A stretch of DNA of 64,000 nt, taken from positions 1-64,000 of the forward strand of contig CALARK010000016.1 in the NCBI GenBank assembly GCA_937888595.1, given 5' to 3'. The position numbers and the translations under genes are program-made. This DNA comes from an uncultured Sterolibacteriaceae bacterium. GTDB taxonomy: Bacteria; Pseudomonadota; Gammaproteobacteria; Burkholderiales; Rhodocyclaceae. Positions 8,355-16,977 of the stretch are shown one piece after another; within the stretch, counting starts at the first letter, position 1; every line of letters starts with the position of its first letter. Under the pieces are notes generated by a model that saw only the letters and a list, made by a program, of their open reading frames with translations, ran no database searches and was not told the origin of the DNA.

Positions 8355-9092
8355 ATGCCCGACCAACCGCCCGCCCTCGACCGGAGCTTCGGCCGCGAGC
8401 AGGTTGCCACCGATGAACGGCGCAACCGCATCCGCCGCGTCTTCGAGGCCGTCGCGCCGCGCTACGACCTCATGAACGATCTCATGAGCTTCGGCATCCA
8501 CCGCCTCTGGAAGCGCACCCTGCGCCGCCGCTGCGCCGATGTCGCCGGGCGGGTCGTCGATCTCGCCGGCGGCACGGGCGACGTCGCGCGCCTGCTGCTG
8601 CGCGAGGATCGCCATGTCGTCGTCTGCGACCCCGGCATCGAGATGATGAAAGTCGGCGCCGGCCAGACGGCGAAAAAACCGCCCGACAGCTGGATTGGCG
8701 GCGAAGCCGAGAATCTCCCGTTCAAGGATGCCAGCATCGACCTGCTGACCATCTCCTTCGGCATCCGCAACGTCACCCAGCTCGCCGACGCGCTGACCGA
8801 GATCCACCGGGTGCTCAAGCCCGGCGGCCGCTTCGTCTGCCTCGAATTCTCGCGGCCGCACGCCTGGCTCGCACCGTTCTACGACCTCTACTCGTGGCTC
8901 GTGATCCCGCGCCTCGGCGCCGCCGTCGCCCGCCAGCCGATCGCCTACCAGTACCTGATCGAATCGATCCGCCGCTTTCCCGACCAGCGCGAATTCGCCA
9001 CGCTCGTCACCGCTTGCGGCTTCCGCGACGTACGCTGGGAAAACCTCTCGTTCGGCATCGCCTGCCTGCATTTCGGCACGAAGCCGGGATAA
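8355..9092 (+). CDS. ubiE: Demethylmenaquinone / ubiquinone C-methyltransferase
   Basis: A 245-residue SAM-dependent methyltransferase with the UbiE/MenG motifs YDLMNDLMSFGIHRLWK, VDLAGGTGDVA (SAM site) and ISFGIRNV. It methylates demethylmenaquinol (MenG) and, in organisms with ubiquinone, also its precursor (UbiE). It begins 3 bp after the thioredoxin gene and leads the men genes, so menG may be the better name here. Residues MKVGAGQTA, after the SAM loop, are encoded by a repeat copy. Confidence 0.9.
   Translation: MPDQPPALDRSFGREQVATDERRNRIRRVFEAVAPRYDLMNDLMSFGIHRLWKRTLRRRCADVAGRVVDLAGGTGDVARLLLREDRHVVVCDPGIEMMKVGAGQTAKKPPDSWIGGEAENLPFKDASIDLLTISFGIRNVTQLADALTEIHRVLKPGGRFVCLEFSRPHAWLAPFYDLYSWLVIPRLGAAVARQPIAYQYLIESIRRFPDQREFATLVTACGFRDVRWENLSFGIACLHFGTKPG
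8648..8671 (-). repeat. 24-bp interspersed repeat, copy 2 (degenerate)
   Basis: A minus-strand copy in ubiE, antisense to the gene. The core GCCGGCGCCGACTTT is intact, with mismatches in the upstream half and at the last T. It encodes KVGAGQTA. Confidence 0.7.
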
Positions 9093-9099
9093 TTCGGCC

Positions 9100-10008
9100 A
9101 TGCGTCCCGAATCTCCGACCCTCGTTGCTGCCCCGCCCACCGGAGTGCAGGTCTGGTGGACCGCGATCCGCCCGCGCACGCTGCCGCTTGCCGCCTCGCC
9201 GGTGCTGGTCGGCATCGCGCTGGCCTGGGCCGAGGGGGCGACGCCGCGCTGGCTGGCCGCGCTCGCCACGCTGCTCGCCGCCCTGCTGATCCAGATCGGT
9301 ACCAACCTGCACAACGATGCCGCCGACCACGAGCGCGGCAACGACCGCACCGACCGGCTCGGCCCGCTGCGCGTGACGGCGGCCGGTTGGGCCAGCGCAG
9401 CCTCGGTGCGCCACGCCGCCCATCTCGCCTTCGCCCTCGCCTTCGTTCTCGGCGTCTATCTCGCCGCCCTCGGCGGCTGGCCGATCGTCGCCGCCGGCCT
9501 CGCGTCGCTGGTCGCCGGCTACGCCTATTCCGGCGGTCCGCGGCCGATTTCCTACTCGCCGTTCGGCGAACTGTTCGTGCTGCTCTTCTTCGGCCTCGTC
9601 GCCGTCGGCGGCAGCCATTACCTGCAAAGCGGCGACCTCACCCCGCGGGCGCTGCTCGCCGGCTTCGCCATCGGCCTGCCGGCCGCCGCGGTGCTGCTGG
9701 TCAACAACCTGCGCGACCGGGCCGCCGATCTCGCGGTGGGCCGCCGCACCCTCGCCGCCCGGCTCGGCCCCACGGCCAGCCGACAGCTGCATGCCGCCCT
9801 GCTGCTGCTGCCCTTCGCGCTGCTGCCCTTCTTTGCGCTGCGCCCCGCCGCCTGGCTCGCCCTGCTCGCCCTGCCCGCGACCCTCGCCGTGATCCGCCGC
9901 TGCAGGCAGGCCGAGGGCATCGCCTTCAACCGCGTGCTCGCCGACACGGCGCGTGCGCAACTGATCTACGGTTTCCTCTTTGCCTTCGGCACCCTGCTAC
10001 CGACATGA
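9100..10008 (+). CDS. menA: 1,4-dihydroxy-2-naphthoate polyprenyltransferase
   Basis: A 302-residue UbiA-family membrane prenyltransferase with about eight helices. The first aspartate-rich motif is NLHNDAADHERGNDRTDR, and a second prenyl-diphosphate motif is NNLRDRAAD. It attaches the isoprenoid tail to DHNA to make demethylmenaquinone. The gene follows ubiE by 7 bp and overlaps menB by 4 bp. Confidence 0.92.
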   Translation: MRPESPTLVAAPPTGVQVWWTAIRPRTLPLAASPVLVGIALAWAEGATPRWLAALATLLAALLIQIGTNLHNDAADHERGNDRTDRLGPLRVTAAGWASAASVRHAAHLAFALAFVLGVYLAALGGWPIVAAGLASLVAGYAYSGGPRPISYSPFGELFVLLFFGLVAVGGSHYLQSGDLTPRALLAGFAIGLPAAAVLLVNNLRDRAADLAVGRRTLAARLGPTASRQLHAALLLLPFALLPFFALRPAAWLALLALPATLAVIRRCRQAEGIAFNRVLADTARAQLIYGFLFAFGTLLPT

Positions 10009-10838
10009 CCCACTGGACCGCCACGCCCGGCTACGACGACATCCTTTACGAGCACTCCCTGGACGACCATGGCGGGATCGCGAAGATCTCGATCAATCGT
10101 CCGGAGCGTCGCAACGCCTTCCGTCCCGAAACGATCAACGAGCTGATGGATGCCTTCGGCCGCGCCCACCGCGACCCGTCTGTCGGCGTCATCATCTTCA
10201 CCGGGGTCGGCCCCGATGCCTTCTGCGCGGGCGGCGACCAGAAGGTGCGCGGCGACGATGGCGGCTATCACGACAATGCCACCGACACCCCGCACCTCAA
10301 CGTGCTCGACCTGCAGATGCAGATCCGCCGCCTGCCGAAGCCCGTCGTCGCGATGGTGGCCGGCTACGCGATCGGCGGCGGCCACGTGCTGCACCTCGTC
10401 TGCGACCTCACCATCGCCGCCGACAACGCGCGCTTCGGCCAGACCGGTCCGCGCGTCGGCAGCTTCGACGCCGGCCTCGGCGCCGGCCTGATGGCACGCA
10501 CCATCGGCCTGAAGCGCGCCAAGGAAATCTGGCTGCTGTGCCGCCAGTACGACGCGCGGACCGCACTCGACTGGGGGCTGGTCAACGCCGTCGTGCCGCT
10601 GGAACAACTGGAGGCAGAAACAGTCGCCTGGTGCCGCGAGATGCTGAAGCTCTCGCCGACCGCGCTCCGGATGATCAAGGCCGGCTTCAACGCCGACACG
10701 GATGGCCTGGCCGGCATCCAGGAACTCGCCGGCCAGGCCACCGGCCTGTTCTACATGACCGCCGAGGGGCAGGAAGGCCGCAACGCCTGGCTCGAAAAGC
10801 GCCCGCCCGACTTCTCGAAGTACCGCCGCCGGCCTTGA
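10005..10838 (+). CDS. menB: 1,4-dihydroxy-2-naphthoyl-CoA synthase
   Basis: A 277-residue crotonase-fold enzyme. It has the MenB-type oxyanion-loop sequences FTGVGPDAFCAGGDQKVRG and AIGGGHVLHLVCDLTIAA, and ends with the conserved tail (EGRNAWLEKRPPDFSKYRR). It cyclises o-succinylbenzoyl-CoA to DHNA-CoA. The start overlaps the menA stop (ATGA), and its stop overlaps a TTG start of menC. Confidence 0.95.
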   Translation: MTHWTATPGYDDILYEHSLDDHGGIAKISINRPERRNAFRPETINELMDAFGRAHRDPSVGVIIFTGVGPDAFCAGGDQKVRGDDGGYHDNATDTPHLNVLDLQMQIRRLPKPVVAMVAGYAIGGGHVLHLVCDLTIAADNARFGQTGPRVGSFDAGLGAGLMARTIGLKRAKEIWLLCRQYDARTALDWGLVNAVVPLEQLEAETVAWCREMLKLSPTALRMIKAGFNADTDGLAGIQELAGQATGLFYMTAEGQEGRNAWLEKRPPDFSKYRRRP

Positions 10839-11860
10839 TTCGGGCAGAAGTCGTTCCTTACTGCCTGCCGCTCAAGCGGGCCTGGGTCGCCGCATCGGCG
10901 ATCCTGACGGAACGGCGCGGCGCGCTGCTGAAGCTCACCGACGCGGATGGACGGGTCGGCTGGGGCGACTGCGCGCCGCTGCCCAGCGGCGGCCATGCCG
11001 ACGCCGTCCTCGCCGCACTCGACGACTATGCGCGCCGTCCCGCGTATTTCGTTGATGCGCGCCGTACCGCCGGCGCCGACTTTTCGAAGTGCCCCCCCGA
11101 AGTGCGCTGGGCGATCGAGACCGCCGCGGCCGACCTCGCCGCGCAGCGTGCCGGGCTGCCGCTGTGGCGCCATCTGGGCGGCCAGTGCGGCACGGTCGAA
11201 ATCAATGCTGCCCTGGGTCCCCTGGGGCCACTCGACGATGGCTGCGCGGAACGTCTCGCCCAGGCCGCAGCGCAAGGCTTCCGCATCGGCAAGATCAAGG
11301 TCGGCCTCGCACCGGTCGAGGAGGAAATCGCCCGGCTGAAAGCGCTGCCGCCGGCACTGCGCCTGCGCCTCGACGCCAACCGTGCCTGGAGCGACGACGC
11401 GGCGCGGCGCATGCTCACCGCCATCGCCGACCTGCCGATCGACAGTGTCGAGGAACCCTTCGCCGCGCCGACCCTGGCGAAGTTCGCCGCACTGCAGGCG
11501 ACGCTCCCCTACCCGCTCGCCATCGACGAATCGCTGCCGCAATTCGGCGTGGCGGCGGTCATCGCCGCACCGGCCGTGCGGCGCCTCGTCCTCAAGCCGG
11601 CACGGCTGGGCGGCATCGCGGCGACGCAGGCCATCGCGCAACAGGCGACGGCCGCCGGCATCGACGTCGTCCTCACCTCGGTGGTCGACTCCACCGTCGG
11701 CCTGACCGCCGCGGCACATCTTGCCGCGGCCATCGCGCCAGGCCTCGCGCACGGCCTCGGCACGGGTGACTGGCTCGCGGCCGACGTGGCCGCTACACCC
11801 GTCATAGCGGATGGCAGGTTGCACTTGCCCGATACTCCGGGTCTGGGCATTCGGCCCTGA
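10835..11860 (+). CDS. menC: o-Succinylbenzoate synthase
   Basis: A 341-residue enolase-superfamily enzyme. It has the Lys pair around KIKVGL, the metal ligands LRLDANRAW, SVEEPF and AIDESL, and the second lysine in LVLKPARLGG. It dehydrates SHCHC to o-succinylbenzoate. I chose a TTG start at 10835 overlapping the menB stop because the sequence from there (LIRAEVVPYCLPLK) matches the family N-terminus. Residues RTAGADFS come from a repeat copy. Confidence 0.9.
   Translation: MIRAEVVPYCLPLKRAWVAASAILTERRGALLKLTDADGRVGWGDCAPLPSGGHADAVLAALDDYARRPAYFVDARRTAGADFSKCPPEVRWAIETAAADLAAQRAGLPLWRHLGGQCGTVEINAALGPLGPLDDGCAERLAQAAAQGFRIGKIKVGLAPVEEEIARLKALPPALRLRLDANRAWSDDAARRMLTAIADLPIDSVEEPFAAPTLAKFAALQATLPYPLAIDESLPQFGVAAVIAAPAVRRLVLKPARLGGIAATQAIAQQATAAGIDVVLTSVVDSTVGLTAAAHLAAAIAPGLAHGLGTGDWLAADVAATPVIADGRLHLPDTPGLGIRP
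11061..11084 (+). repeat. 24-bp interspersed repeat, copy 3 (1 mismatch)
   Basis: In menC, in the sense orientation, one mismatch in the upstream half. It is read in the frame that gives TAGADFS, in a surface region before the catalytic barrel. Confidence 0.85.
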
Positions 11861-11864
11861 ACGC

Positions 11865-11884
11865 GGCGGGCCGGTTGGCCCGCC
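11865..11884 (+). terminator. Hairpin after menC
   Basis: GGCGGGCC pairs with GGCCCGCC around a GGTT tetraloop, 5 bp after the menC stop. No T-tract follows, so it may terminate only partly or mark a 3' end. It separates the menG-A-B-C unit from the regulator gene. Confidence 0.5.
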
Positions 11885-11917
11885 AGCCGAGAGCGTTACC
11901 TGACTCCGTGCGTCAAC

Positions 11918-11923
11918 TATAAT
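11918..11923 (+). promoter_or_regulatory. Probable -10 element of the Crp/Fnr regulator gene
   Basis: A perfect TATAAT lies 46 bp before the TTG start of the regulator. The -35 region is weak, and there is no FNR-type box at -41.5. The gene may therefore be expressed constitutively or need another activator. Confidence 0.4.
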
Positions 11924-11968
11924 CAATCGCACTATTACAAAGTCAGCCCCACAGAGACGAGGACGCCA

Positions 11969-12655
11969 TTGAAGCATCCGGAAACGCATGTACTGACACT
12001 GCTGACTCAACTGCCGCTTTTCGAAAATCTCGACGACGCCCTGCGCGCCCGCCTCGCACAGGCGACGCATGAGCGTCGCTACGCGAAGGGCGAGACCGTG
12101 ATCCGCATCGGGAGTCCGCCGAGCGGGCTCCTCATCGTCATGGAAGGCCTCGTCAAGGAATACTGCATCTCGCCGGACGGCCGGGAAAAGATTCTCGAAC
12201 TGATCGACCCCCCGCACAGCTTCGGCGAATCGGCGCTGTTCCTCGACACCCCCTATCCCTACGCGGCCACGGTGCTCGAAGACAGCTACATCCTTCACAT
12301 CGACAAGGCGGTGCTGCTCGACATCGCCTTCAGCCAGGCGGCGTTGGCGCAGCAGTTCGTGCAACTGCTGTCGAAACGGGTGCTCGGGCTGATCCGCGAC
12401 GTCGAGACCTACTCCACCCATCGGCATATCCAGCGCACCGCCTGCTACCTGCTCGGACGGATCGACGCGGCGACCGACAACCAGGCCAGCATCACCCTGC
12501 CGACCTCCAAGGTGGTCATCGCGTCCCGCCTCGGCATGACGCCAGAAACCCTGTCGCGCAACCTGCACGACCTCGCCGATGCCGGGCTGATCAGCGTGCG
12601 CGGCAACCGCATCCGCATCCGCGACATCGCTCGCCTCAAGCTGTTCGCCACCTGA
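11969..12655 (+). CDS. Crp/Fnr-family regulator (DNR/NnrR-like)
   Basis: A 228-residue regulator. An N-terminal cyclic-nucleotide-binding-type beta-roll (about 15-130) and a dimer helix precede a winged helix. The recognition helix contains ETLSRNL (E..SR), the residues that read TTGAT in FNR proteins. Only two isolated cysteines are present, so it cannot hold FNR's 4Fe-4S cluster. That favours the DNR/NnrR group, which senses NO through haem. It is a good candidate to act on the TTGAT boxes in this window. Start is TTG at 11969, with GAGGA upstream. Confidence 0.85.
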   Translation: MKHPETHVLTLLTQLPLFENLDDALRARLAQATHERRYAKGETVIRIGSPPSGLLIVMEGLVKEYCISPDGREKILELIDPPHSFGESALFLDTPYPYAATVLEDSYILHIDKAVLLDIAFSQAALAQQFVQLLSKRVLGLIRDVETYSTHRHIQRTACYLLGRIDAATDNQASITLPTSKVVIASRLGMTPETLSRNLHDLADAGLISVRGNRIRIRDIARLKLFAT

Positions 12656-12686
12656 GCGACGCCGGCCACATCCCGCACGCCCGACA

Positions 12687-12700
12687 TTGATCTGCCTCAT
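12687..12700 (+). promoter_or_regulatory. FNR/DNR-type box of menE with leaderless geometry
   Basis: TTGATCTGCCTCAT. A -10 TAGAAT at 12723-12728 is spaced so that +1 falls on 12735, the A of the menE ATG. The box centre is 41.5 bp upstream of that base. The GGGGAGG at 12711-12717 would lie upstream of the transcript. The same 14-mer recurs at 23553-23566. Confidence 0.65.
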
Positions 12701-12734
12701 GCGCGGCAGCGGGGAGGCCACGTAGAATTTCCCC

Positions 12735-13955
12735 ATGCAGATCCTTCAGGCCTGGCTCCGGCGTGCCCCTTCCCGAGCGACCGCCCTCGTCTTCCCGGAC
12801 GGCGCGTCGGCGACTTTCGGCGATCTCGCCGGCATGGCCGGCCGGGGCGTCGCACCCGGCCTGCAGGCATTCGAGGCCAGGGATGCCGCGACGCTTGCCC
12901 GCGGCATGGTGCTCGCCGGGCTGGAGGGCGGCACCGCCTTCCCGCTCCCCCCCGGCCTCGATGCGGCCCGGCGCGACCGGCTCCTGGCGCTCGCGCAGGC
13001 TGCAGCGCATCCTTCCCTCGCCCTGATCATCGCGACGAGCGGCTCGACCGGCGATGCGAAAGGCGTGCGCCTGCCCTGGCGGGCGGTCGCCGCGGCGAGC
13101 CGCATGAGCGCACGCAGCCTGAATCTGCGGCCGGGCGACGCCTGGCTCGCCTGCCTGCCCCTGCATCACGTCGGCGGCGCGATGATCCTCTACCGCTGCC
13201 TGCGCGCCGGCGCGACGGCCGTGGTGCATGAGGGCTTCGACGTCGCCGCGGTGGCGCGCGACCTCACCGCCCGCCGCATCACCCACGTCTCGCTGGTACC
13301 GCCGATGTTGGCCCAACTGCTCGATGCCGCCGTCCCGCCGGCGCCGACTTTGCGCTGCGTGCTGGTCGGCGGGGCGGCGCTGCATGAAGGCCTGTTCGAC
13401 CGCGCCCGCGCGGCCGGCTGGCCGGTGCGCACCACCTGGGGCATGAGTGAGACCTGCGCCACGGCGGCGGTGGACGGCCACCCGCTGCCCGGGGTGAAGG
13501 TGCGCCTGTCCGCCGCGGGTACGCTCGAGGTCGCCTCGCCGGCGCGCATGGCCGGCTATCTCGGCCAGCCGGATGCCGGCCCCGCCGCGGAGGGATGGCT
13601 GGCGACCAGCGATCTCGGTGCCATCGATGCGGCGGGGCGCATCCGCATCCTCGGGCGTGCCGACGACGTGCTCGTCTCGGCCGGGGTCAATGTGCATCCG
13701 CTCGAGGTCGAGGCGCACCTCGCCGCCTGTCCCGGCGTGCGTGAAGCCGGTGTGACCGGTCTCACCGACCCCGTCTGGGGCGCCGTGATCGCCTGCGCCT
13801 ATGAGGGCGAGGCCGGCGAGGCCGCCCTCGACGACTGGTGTCGCGCCCATCTGTCGTCCGCGCGCCGCCCGCGCCGCTTCCTGCGTGTCGCCCGCCTGCC
13901 GCGCACCGCCAGCGGCAAGCTCGACCGCCGCGCCCTGTCGGGACTGTGGTCATGA
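12735..13955 (+). CDS. menE: o-Succinylbenzoate-CoA ligase
   Basis: A 406-residue adenylate-forming enzyme. The P-loop is ATSGSTGDAKGV, followed by LPLHHVGG, the TTWGMSETC motif, LATSDLG, and the C-terminal lysine motif ASGKLDRR. It activates o-succinylbenzoate with CoA. It is shorter than many MenE enzymes, with a compact N-terminal domain. The ATG has no usable ribosome-binding site next to it and is the predicted first base of the mRNA. Residues AVPPAPTL are encoded by a repeat copy. Confidence 0.9.
   Translation: MQILQAWLRRAPSRATALVFPDGASATFGDLAGMAGRGVAPGLQAFEARDAATLARGMVLAGLEGGTAFPLPPGLDAARRDRLLALAQAAAHPSLALIIATSGSTGDAKGVRLPWRAVAAASRMSARSLNLRPGDAWLACLPLHHVGGAMILYRCLRAGATAVVHEGFDVAAVARDLTARRITHVSLVPPMLAQLLDAAVPPAPTLRCVLVGGAALHEGLFDRARAAGWPVRTTWGMSETCATAAVDGHPLPGVKVRLSAAGTLEVASPARMAGYLGQPDAGPAAEGWLATSDLGAIDAAGRIRILGRADDVLVSAGVNVHPLEVEAHLAACPGVREAGVTGLTDPVWGAVIACAYEGEAGEAALDDWCRAHLSSARRPRRFLRVARLPRTASGKLDRRALSGLWS
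13329..13352 (+). repeat. 24-bp interspersed repeat, copy 4 (1 mismatch)
   Basis: Inside menE in the sense orientation, differing only in the last base. It is read as AVPPAPTL between two structural segments of the ligase. Confidence 0.85.
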
Positions 13956-15310
13956 TCGACTGGTCCGCCGTCGCAGGCGAACTCGCGCAACTTGCGCAAC
14001 TCGACGCCGCCCGGCCGGCGCGGCTGCTGAGCGTCACCGTGGAACTGCCGGCACGGCCGGCATTCGCTCTCCCCGCGCACGACGACTGGTGCGCCTGGCG
14101 GCGGCCCGAGCAAGGCCTGCACCTGTTCGGCGCCGGCACCGCCTTCGTTGCGGAAAGTGCCGGCGAAGGCCGTTTCGCCGCCCTGCATGCCGCTCAGCGC
14201 GGCCTCGCCGAAGCCTGGTGCCACCGCGGCCCGATGCCGCCGCGGGCGTTCATCGGATTCGCCTTCGCACCCACGGGCGGCACGCCCTTGCCGAACGCAC
14301 GGCTCTGGGTGCCCGAACTGCTGCTCCGCGAGCAGCACGGTGCAACCGCGCTGACGCTCTCCTGCGCCGCCGGCGAGGCCGATGCGGCACCGGCCCGCTG
14401 GCAGTCGCTCTGGCAGGCGCTGACACGCCCCCCCTGCGCCGTCCCGCCGGCGCCGACTTTTCGGATCCCTCCGCATCCGCTCGCCGACGAAGCCTTCCTC
14501 GCCCGCGGCCGCGCCGCGCTGCGCGCCATCGCGGCCGGCGAGGCCGAGAAACTCGTCCTGACGCGCGCGATTCGCTGCCATGCCGACCGTCCGATCGCCG
14601 TCGCGCCGCTACTCGCCGCGCTGGCGGAGCGCCACCCGACCTGTGCCACCTTCGGTATCGGGCAAGCGGGCCACGCCTTCGTCGGCGCCTCGCCCGAGAC
14701 CCTGCTCGCGCTCGATGGCGAACGGGTCACCGTCGATGCGCTCGCCGGCACCGCCTGGCAGGCCTCGGCACGCGCCCTCGGCGACGACAAGAACCGCCGC
14801 GAACACGACTTCGTCGCCCGCGCCGTGGCCGCTGCGCTGGCCGCGCACTGCCGCGACATCGTCGTGCCGGCGGTGCCCGAGGTGATGCAGTTGAACGCGC
14901 TGACCCACCTGCGCCGCCGCGTGACCGCCCGGCGCCCTGCGGACCTGTCGGCCATCGACCTCGTCGCCCGGCTGCATCCGACACCGGCCGTCGGTGGCGT
15001 GCCGGGACCCGCCACCCTCGACTGGCTGACGCGCCACGGCGACCACCGTCCTGCCTGGTATACCGGCGGCATCGGGTGGATCGACGCGACGGGCGACTGC
15101 GACATCGCCGTTGCCCTGCGCTGCGGGCTGATCGAGCGCGACAGCGCGACGCTCTATGCGGGCGCCGGCTTCGTCGCCGGTTCCGATCCCGAACAGGAAC
15201 TCGCCGAGACCGAGGCGAAGTTCACCGCAATGCGCGAGGCGCTCGCCGCCGTCACGTCCCCCGCCCGCGCCGCCGGCTCGCCGCCCGCTTCGCGGCGGGA
15301 CGCCGCATGA
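13952..15310 (+). CDS. menF: Isochorismate synthase
   Basis: A 452-residue chorismate-utilising enzyme. The C-terminal half has the family motifs KLVLTRAIR, FVGASPETLL, LAGTAWQ, DDKNRREHDFV, LHPTPAVGGVPG, WYTGGIGWID and ALRCGLI, followed by the acidic ELAETEAKF helix. It converts chorismate to isochorismate, the first menaquinone step. It overlaps menE and menD by 4 bp each. Residues AVPPAPTF just before the catalytic domain are encoded by an exact repeat copy. Confidence 0.93.
   Translation: MIDWSAVAGELAQLAQLDAARPARLLSVTVELPARPAFALPAHDDWCAWRRPEQGLHLFGAGTAFVAESAGEGRFAALHAAQRGLAEAWCHRGPMPPRAFIGFAFAPTGGTPLPNARLWVPELLLREQHGATALTLSCAAGEADAAPARWQSLWQALTRPPCAVPPAPTFRIPPHPLADEAFLARGRAALRAIAAGEAEKLVLTRAIRCHADRPIAVAPLLAALAERHPTCATFGIGQAGHAFVGASPETLLALDGERVTVDALAGTAWQASARALGDDKNRREHDFVARAVAAALAAHCRDIVVPAVPEVMQLNALTHLRRRVTARRPADLSAIDLVARLHPTPAVGGVPGPATLDWLTRHGDHRPAWYTGGIGWIDATGDCDIAVALRCGLIERDSATLYAGAGFVAGSDPEQELAETEAKFTAMREALAAVTSPARAAGSPPASRRDAA
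14438..14461 (+). repeat. 24-bp interspersed repeat, copy 5 (exact consensus)
   Basis: A perfect copy in menF in the sense orientation, read as AVPPAPTF at the junction between the variable N-terminal half and the conserved chorismate-binding domain. Confidence 0.92.
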
Positions 15311-16977
15311 ACACGGCGGAACGCAACCTCGCCTGGGCCGACGCCCTCGTCGCGGCATTCGCCGCGGCCGGGATCCGGCAGGTCGCCTTCGGCCCCGGCG
15401 CGCGCTCGGCGCCGCTGGCCGCCGCCTGCCTGCGCCGGCCGGAAATCGAATGCCACGTCATCAACGACGAACGCGCCGCGGGCTTCTTCGCGCTCGGTAT
15501 CGGCAAGGCGACCGGGCGGCCTGCGGCGGTCCTGACCACGTCGGGCACGGCCGCCGCCAACCTGCTGCCGGCGATCATGGAAGCGAACCTCGCTGCCGTG
15601 CCGCTGCTCGTCCTCACCGCCGACCGGCCGCCCGAGGCCGTCGGCTGGGGCGCGAACCAGACCGCCGACCAGACCGGGCTCTACGGCGCGCAGGTGCGCG
15701 CCTTCCACGCCTTGCCCCTGCCGGGCGAGGCCATCGATGCGCGCTATCCGGCCATGCTCGCAGCCCGGCTGGCCGAGGAATGCCTCTCCCCCGTCCCCGG
15801 CCCGGTGCACGCCAACCTGCCCTTCCGCGAGCCCCTGCTGCCGGAAACCATTCCCGTGCCGCCCCCGCTGCCGGCAGCGCCCGACCTCCGCGCAGCGGTA
15901 CCGGCCCTGCCCGAAGGCCTCGACGACATCGCCACGCGGCTATCCGGCCGACCGGGCGTCATCCTTTGCGGCGAGGCACGCTACCCGGCCGGCTTCGCCG
16001 CTGCCGCGGCACGGCTGGCCGCCAGCCTCGATGCGCCGATCCTCGCCGAGCCGCTGTCCGGCCTGCGCCACGGTCCGCACGACCGGTCGCGCATCCTCGC
16101 CCACGCGGCCCGCTTCCTACGTGACAGCAACCTGCCCGCGCCCGACTGGGTAATGCGCTTCGGTGCCTTTCCCGTTTCCCGGACGCTGGAGCGCTGGCTG
16201 GCCGGCTTGCACGAGGCCCATCACCTGCTGGTCGCGCCAGCGGGACAGTGGCCCGATCCCCTCAAGCGCAGCGACACGCTATTGCGCGGCGATCCGCGCG
16301 CGATTGCCGAAGCGCTCGCGTCCCAGTGCCGTCCCGCCAACGCCGACTTTTCCACAAACTGGCTGGCTGCCGAGAAAGAGGCGGCTGTCTTTCCGGACAC
16401 GCCCTTCTTCGAAGGGACGGTCGCCCGCGCCCTGCTCGCCGCCCTGCCTGCCGGCGCACACTGCTTCGTCGGCAACTCGCTGGCGATCCGCGCCGTCGAT
16501 GCGTTCGGCGGGCAGTCGGACAAAACACTGACGCTGCACGGCAGCCGCGGTGCCTCCGGCATCGACGGCAACCTCGCCACGGCGGCCGGCATCGCCGCGG
16601 CGGCAGGCAATCCCACCGCCCTGCTGATCGGCGACCAGACCCTGCTGCACGATTGCGGCAGCCTCGCTCTGCTGGCCGGCTGCGATTGCGTCACCGTCGT
16701 GCTCGACAACGGCGGTGGCGGCATCTTCGAGCACCTGCCTTTTGCTGGCGCACTGACGCCCGAGCTGCTGGCACGCGGCTGGACGGCAGCGCCGCAGGTC
16801 GACATGGCGGCGCTCGCGGCGGCCTTCGGCCTGCGCCATGCGACGGCCGAAAATACCCCCGACCTCGAGGCCGCGCTCGAGAGCGCCTTTGCGCAAGGGG
16901 GGGCCTGGCTGCTGCGTACCGTCATCGACCGCCGCGCGAGCCGGGCAGGCTTCCAGTCGAACGTCAGGCAGGCCTGA
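15307..16977 (+). CDS. menD: SEPHCHC synthase (2-oxoglutarate decarboxylating)
   Basis: A 556-residue thiamine-diphosphate enzyme. It has the MenD N-terminal sequence RNLAWADALVAAFAAAGIRQVAFGPGARSAPL, the activating glutamate region INDERAAGFFALG, and a ThDP/Mg site GDQTLLHDCGSL...DNGGGGIFEHLPF. It adds 2-oxoglutarate to isochorismate. It is the last men gene. Its 3' end overlaps the opposing GGDEF/EAL gene by 14 bp. Residues RPANADFS are encoded by a repeat copy. Confidence 0.94.
   Translation: MNTAERNLAWADALVAAFAAAGIRQVAFGPGARSAPLAAACLRRPEIECHVINDERAAGFFALGIGKATGRPAAVLTTSGTAAANLLPAIMEANLAAVPLLVLTADRPPEAVGWGANQTADQTGLYGAQVRAFHALPLPGEAIDARYPAMLAARLAEECLSPVPGPVHANLPFREPLLPETIPVPPPLPAAPDLRAAVPALPEGLDDIATRLSGRPGVILCGEARYPAGFAAAAARLAASLDAPILAEPLSGLRHGPHDRSRILAHAARFLRDSNLPAPDWVMRFGAFPVSRTLERWLAGLHEAHHLLVAPAGQWPDPLKRSDTLLRGDPRAIAEALASQCRPANADFSTNWLAAEKEAAVFPDTPFFEGTVARALLAALPAGAHCFVGNSLAIRAVDAFGGQSDKTLTLHGSRGASGIDGNLATAAGIAAAAGNPTALLIGDQTLLHDCGSLALLAGCDCVTVVLDNGGGGIFEHLPFAGALTPELLARGWTAAPQVDMAALAAAFGLRHATAENTPDLEAALESAFAQGGAWLLRTVIDRRASRAGFQSNVRQA
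16328..16351 (+). repeat. 24-bp interspersed repeat, copy 6 (2 mismatches)
   Basis: In menD in the sense orientation, with AA replacing GG in the centre. It is read as RPANADFS, in the linker before the ThDP-binding domain. Confidence 0.75.
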
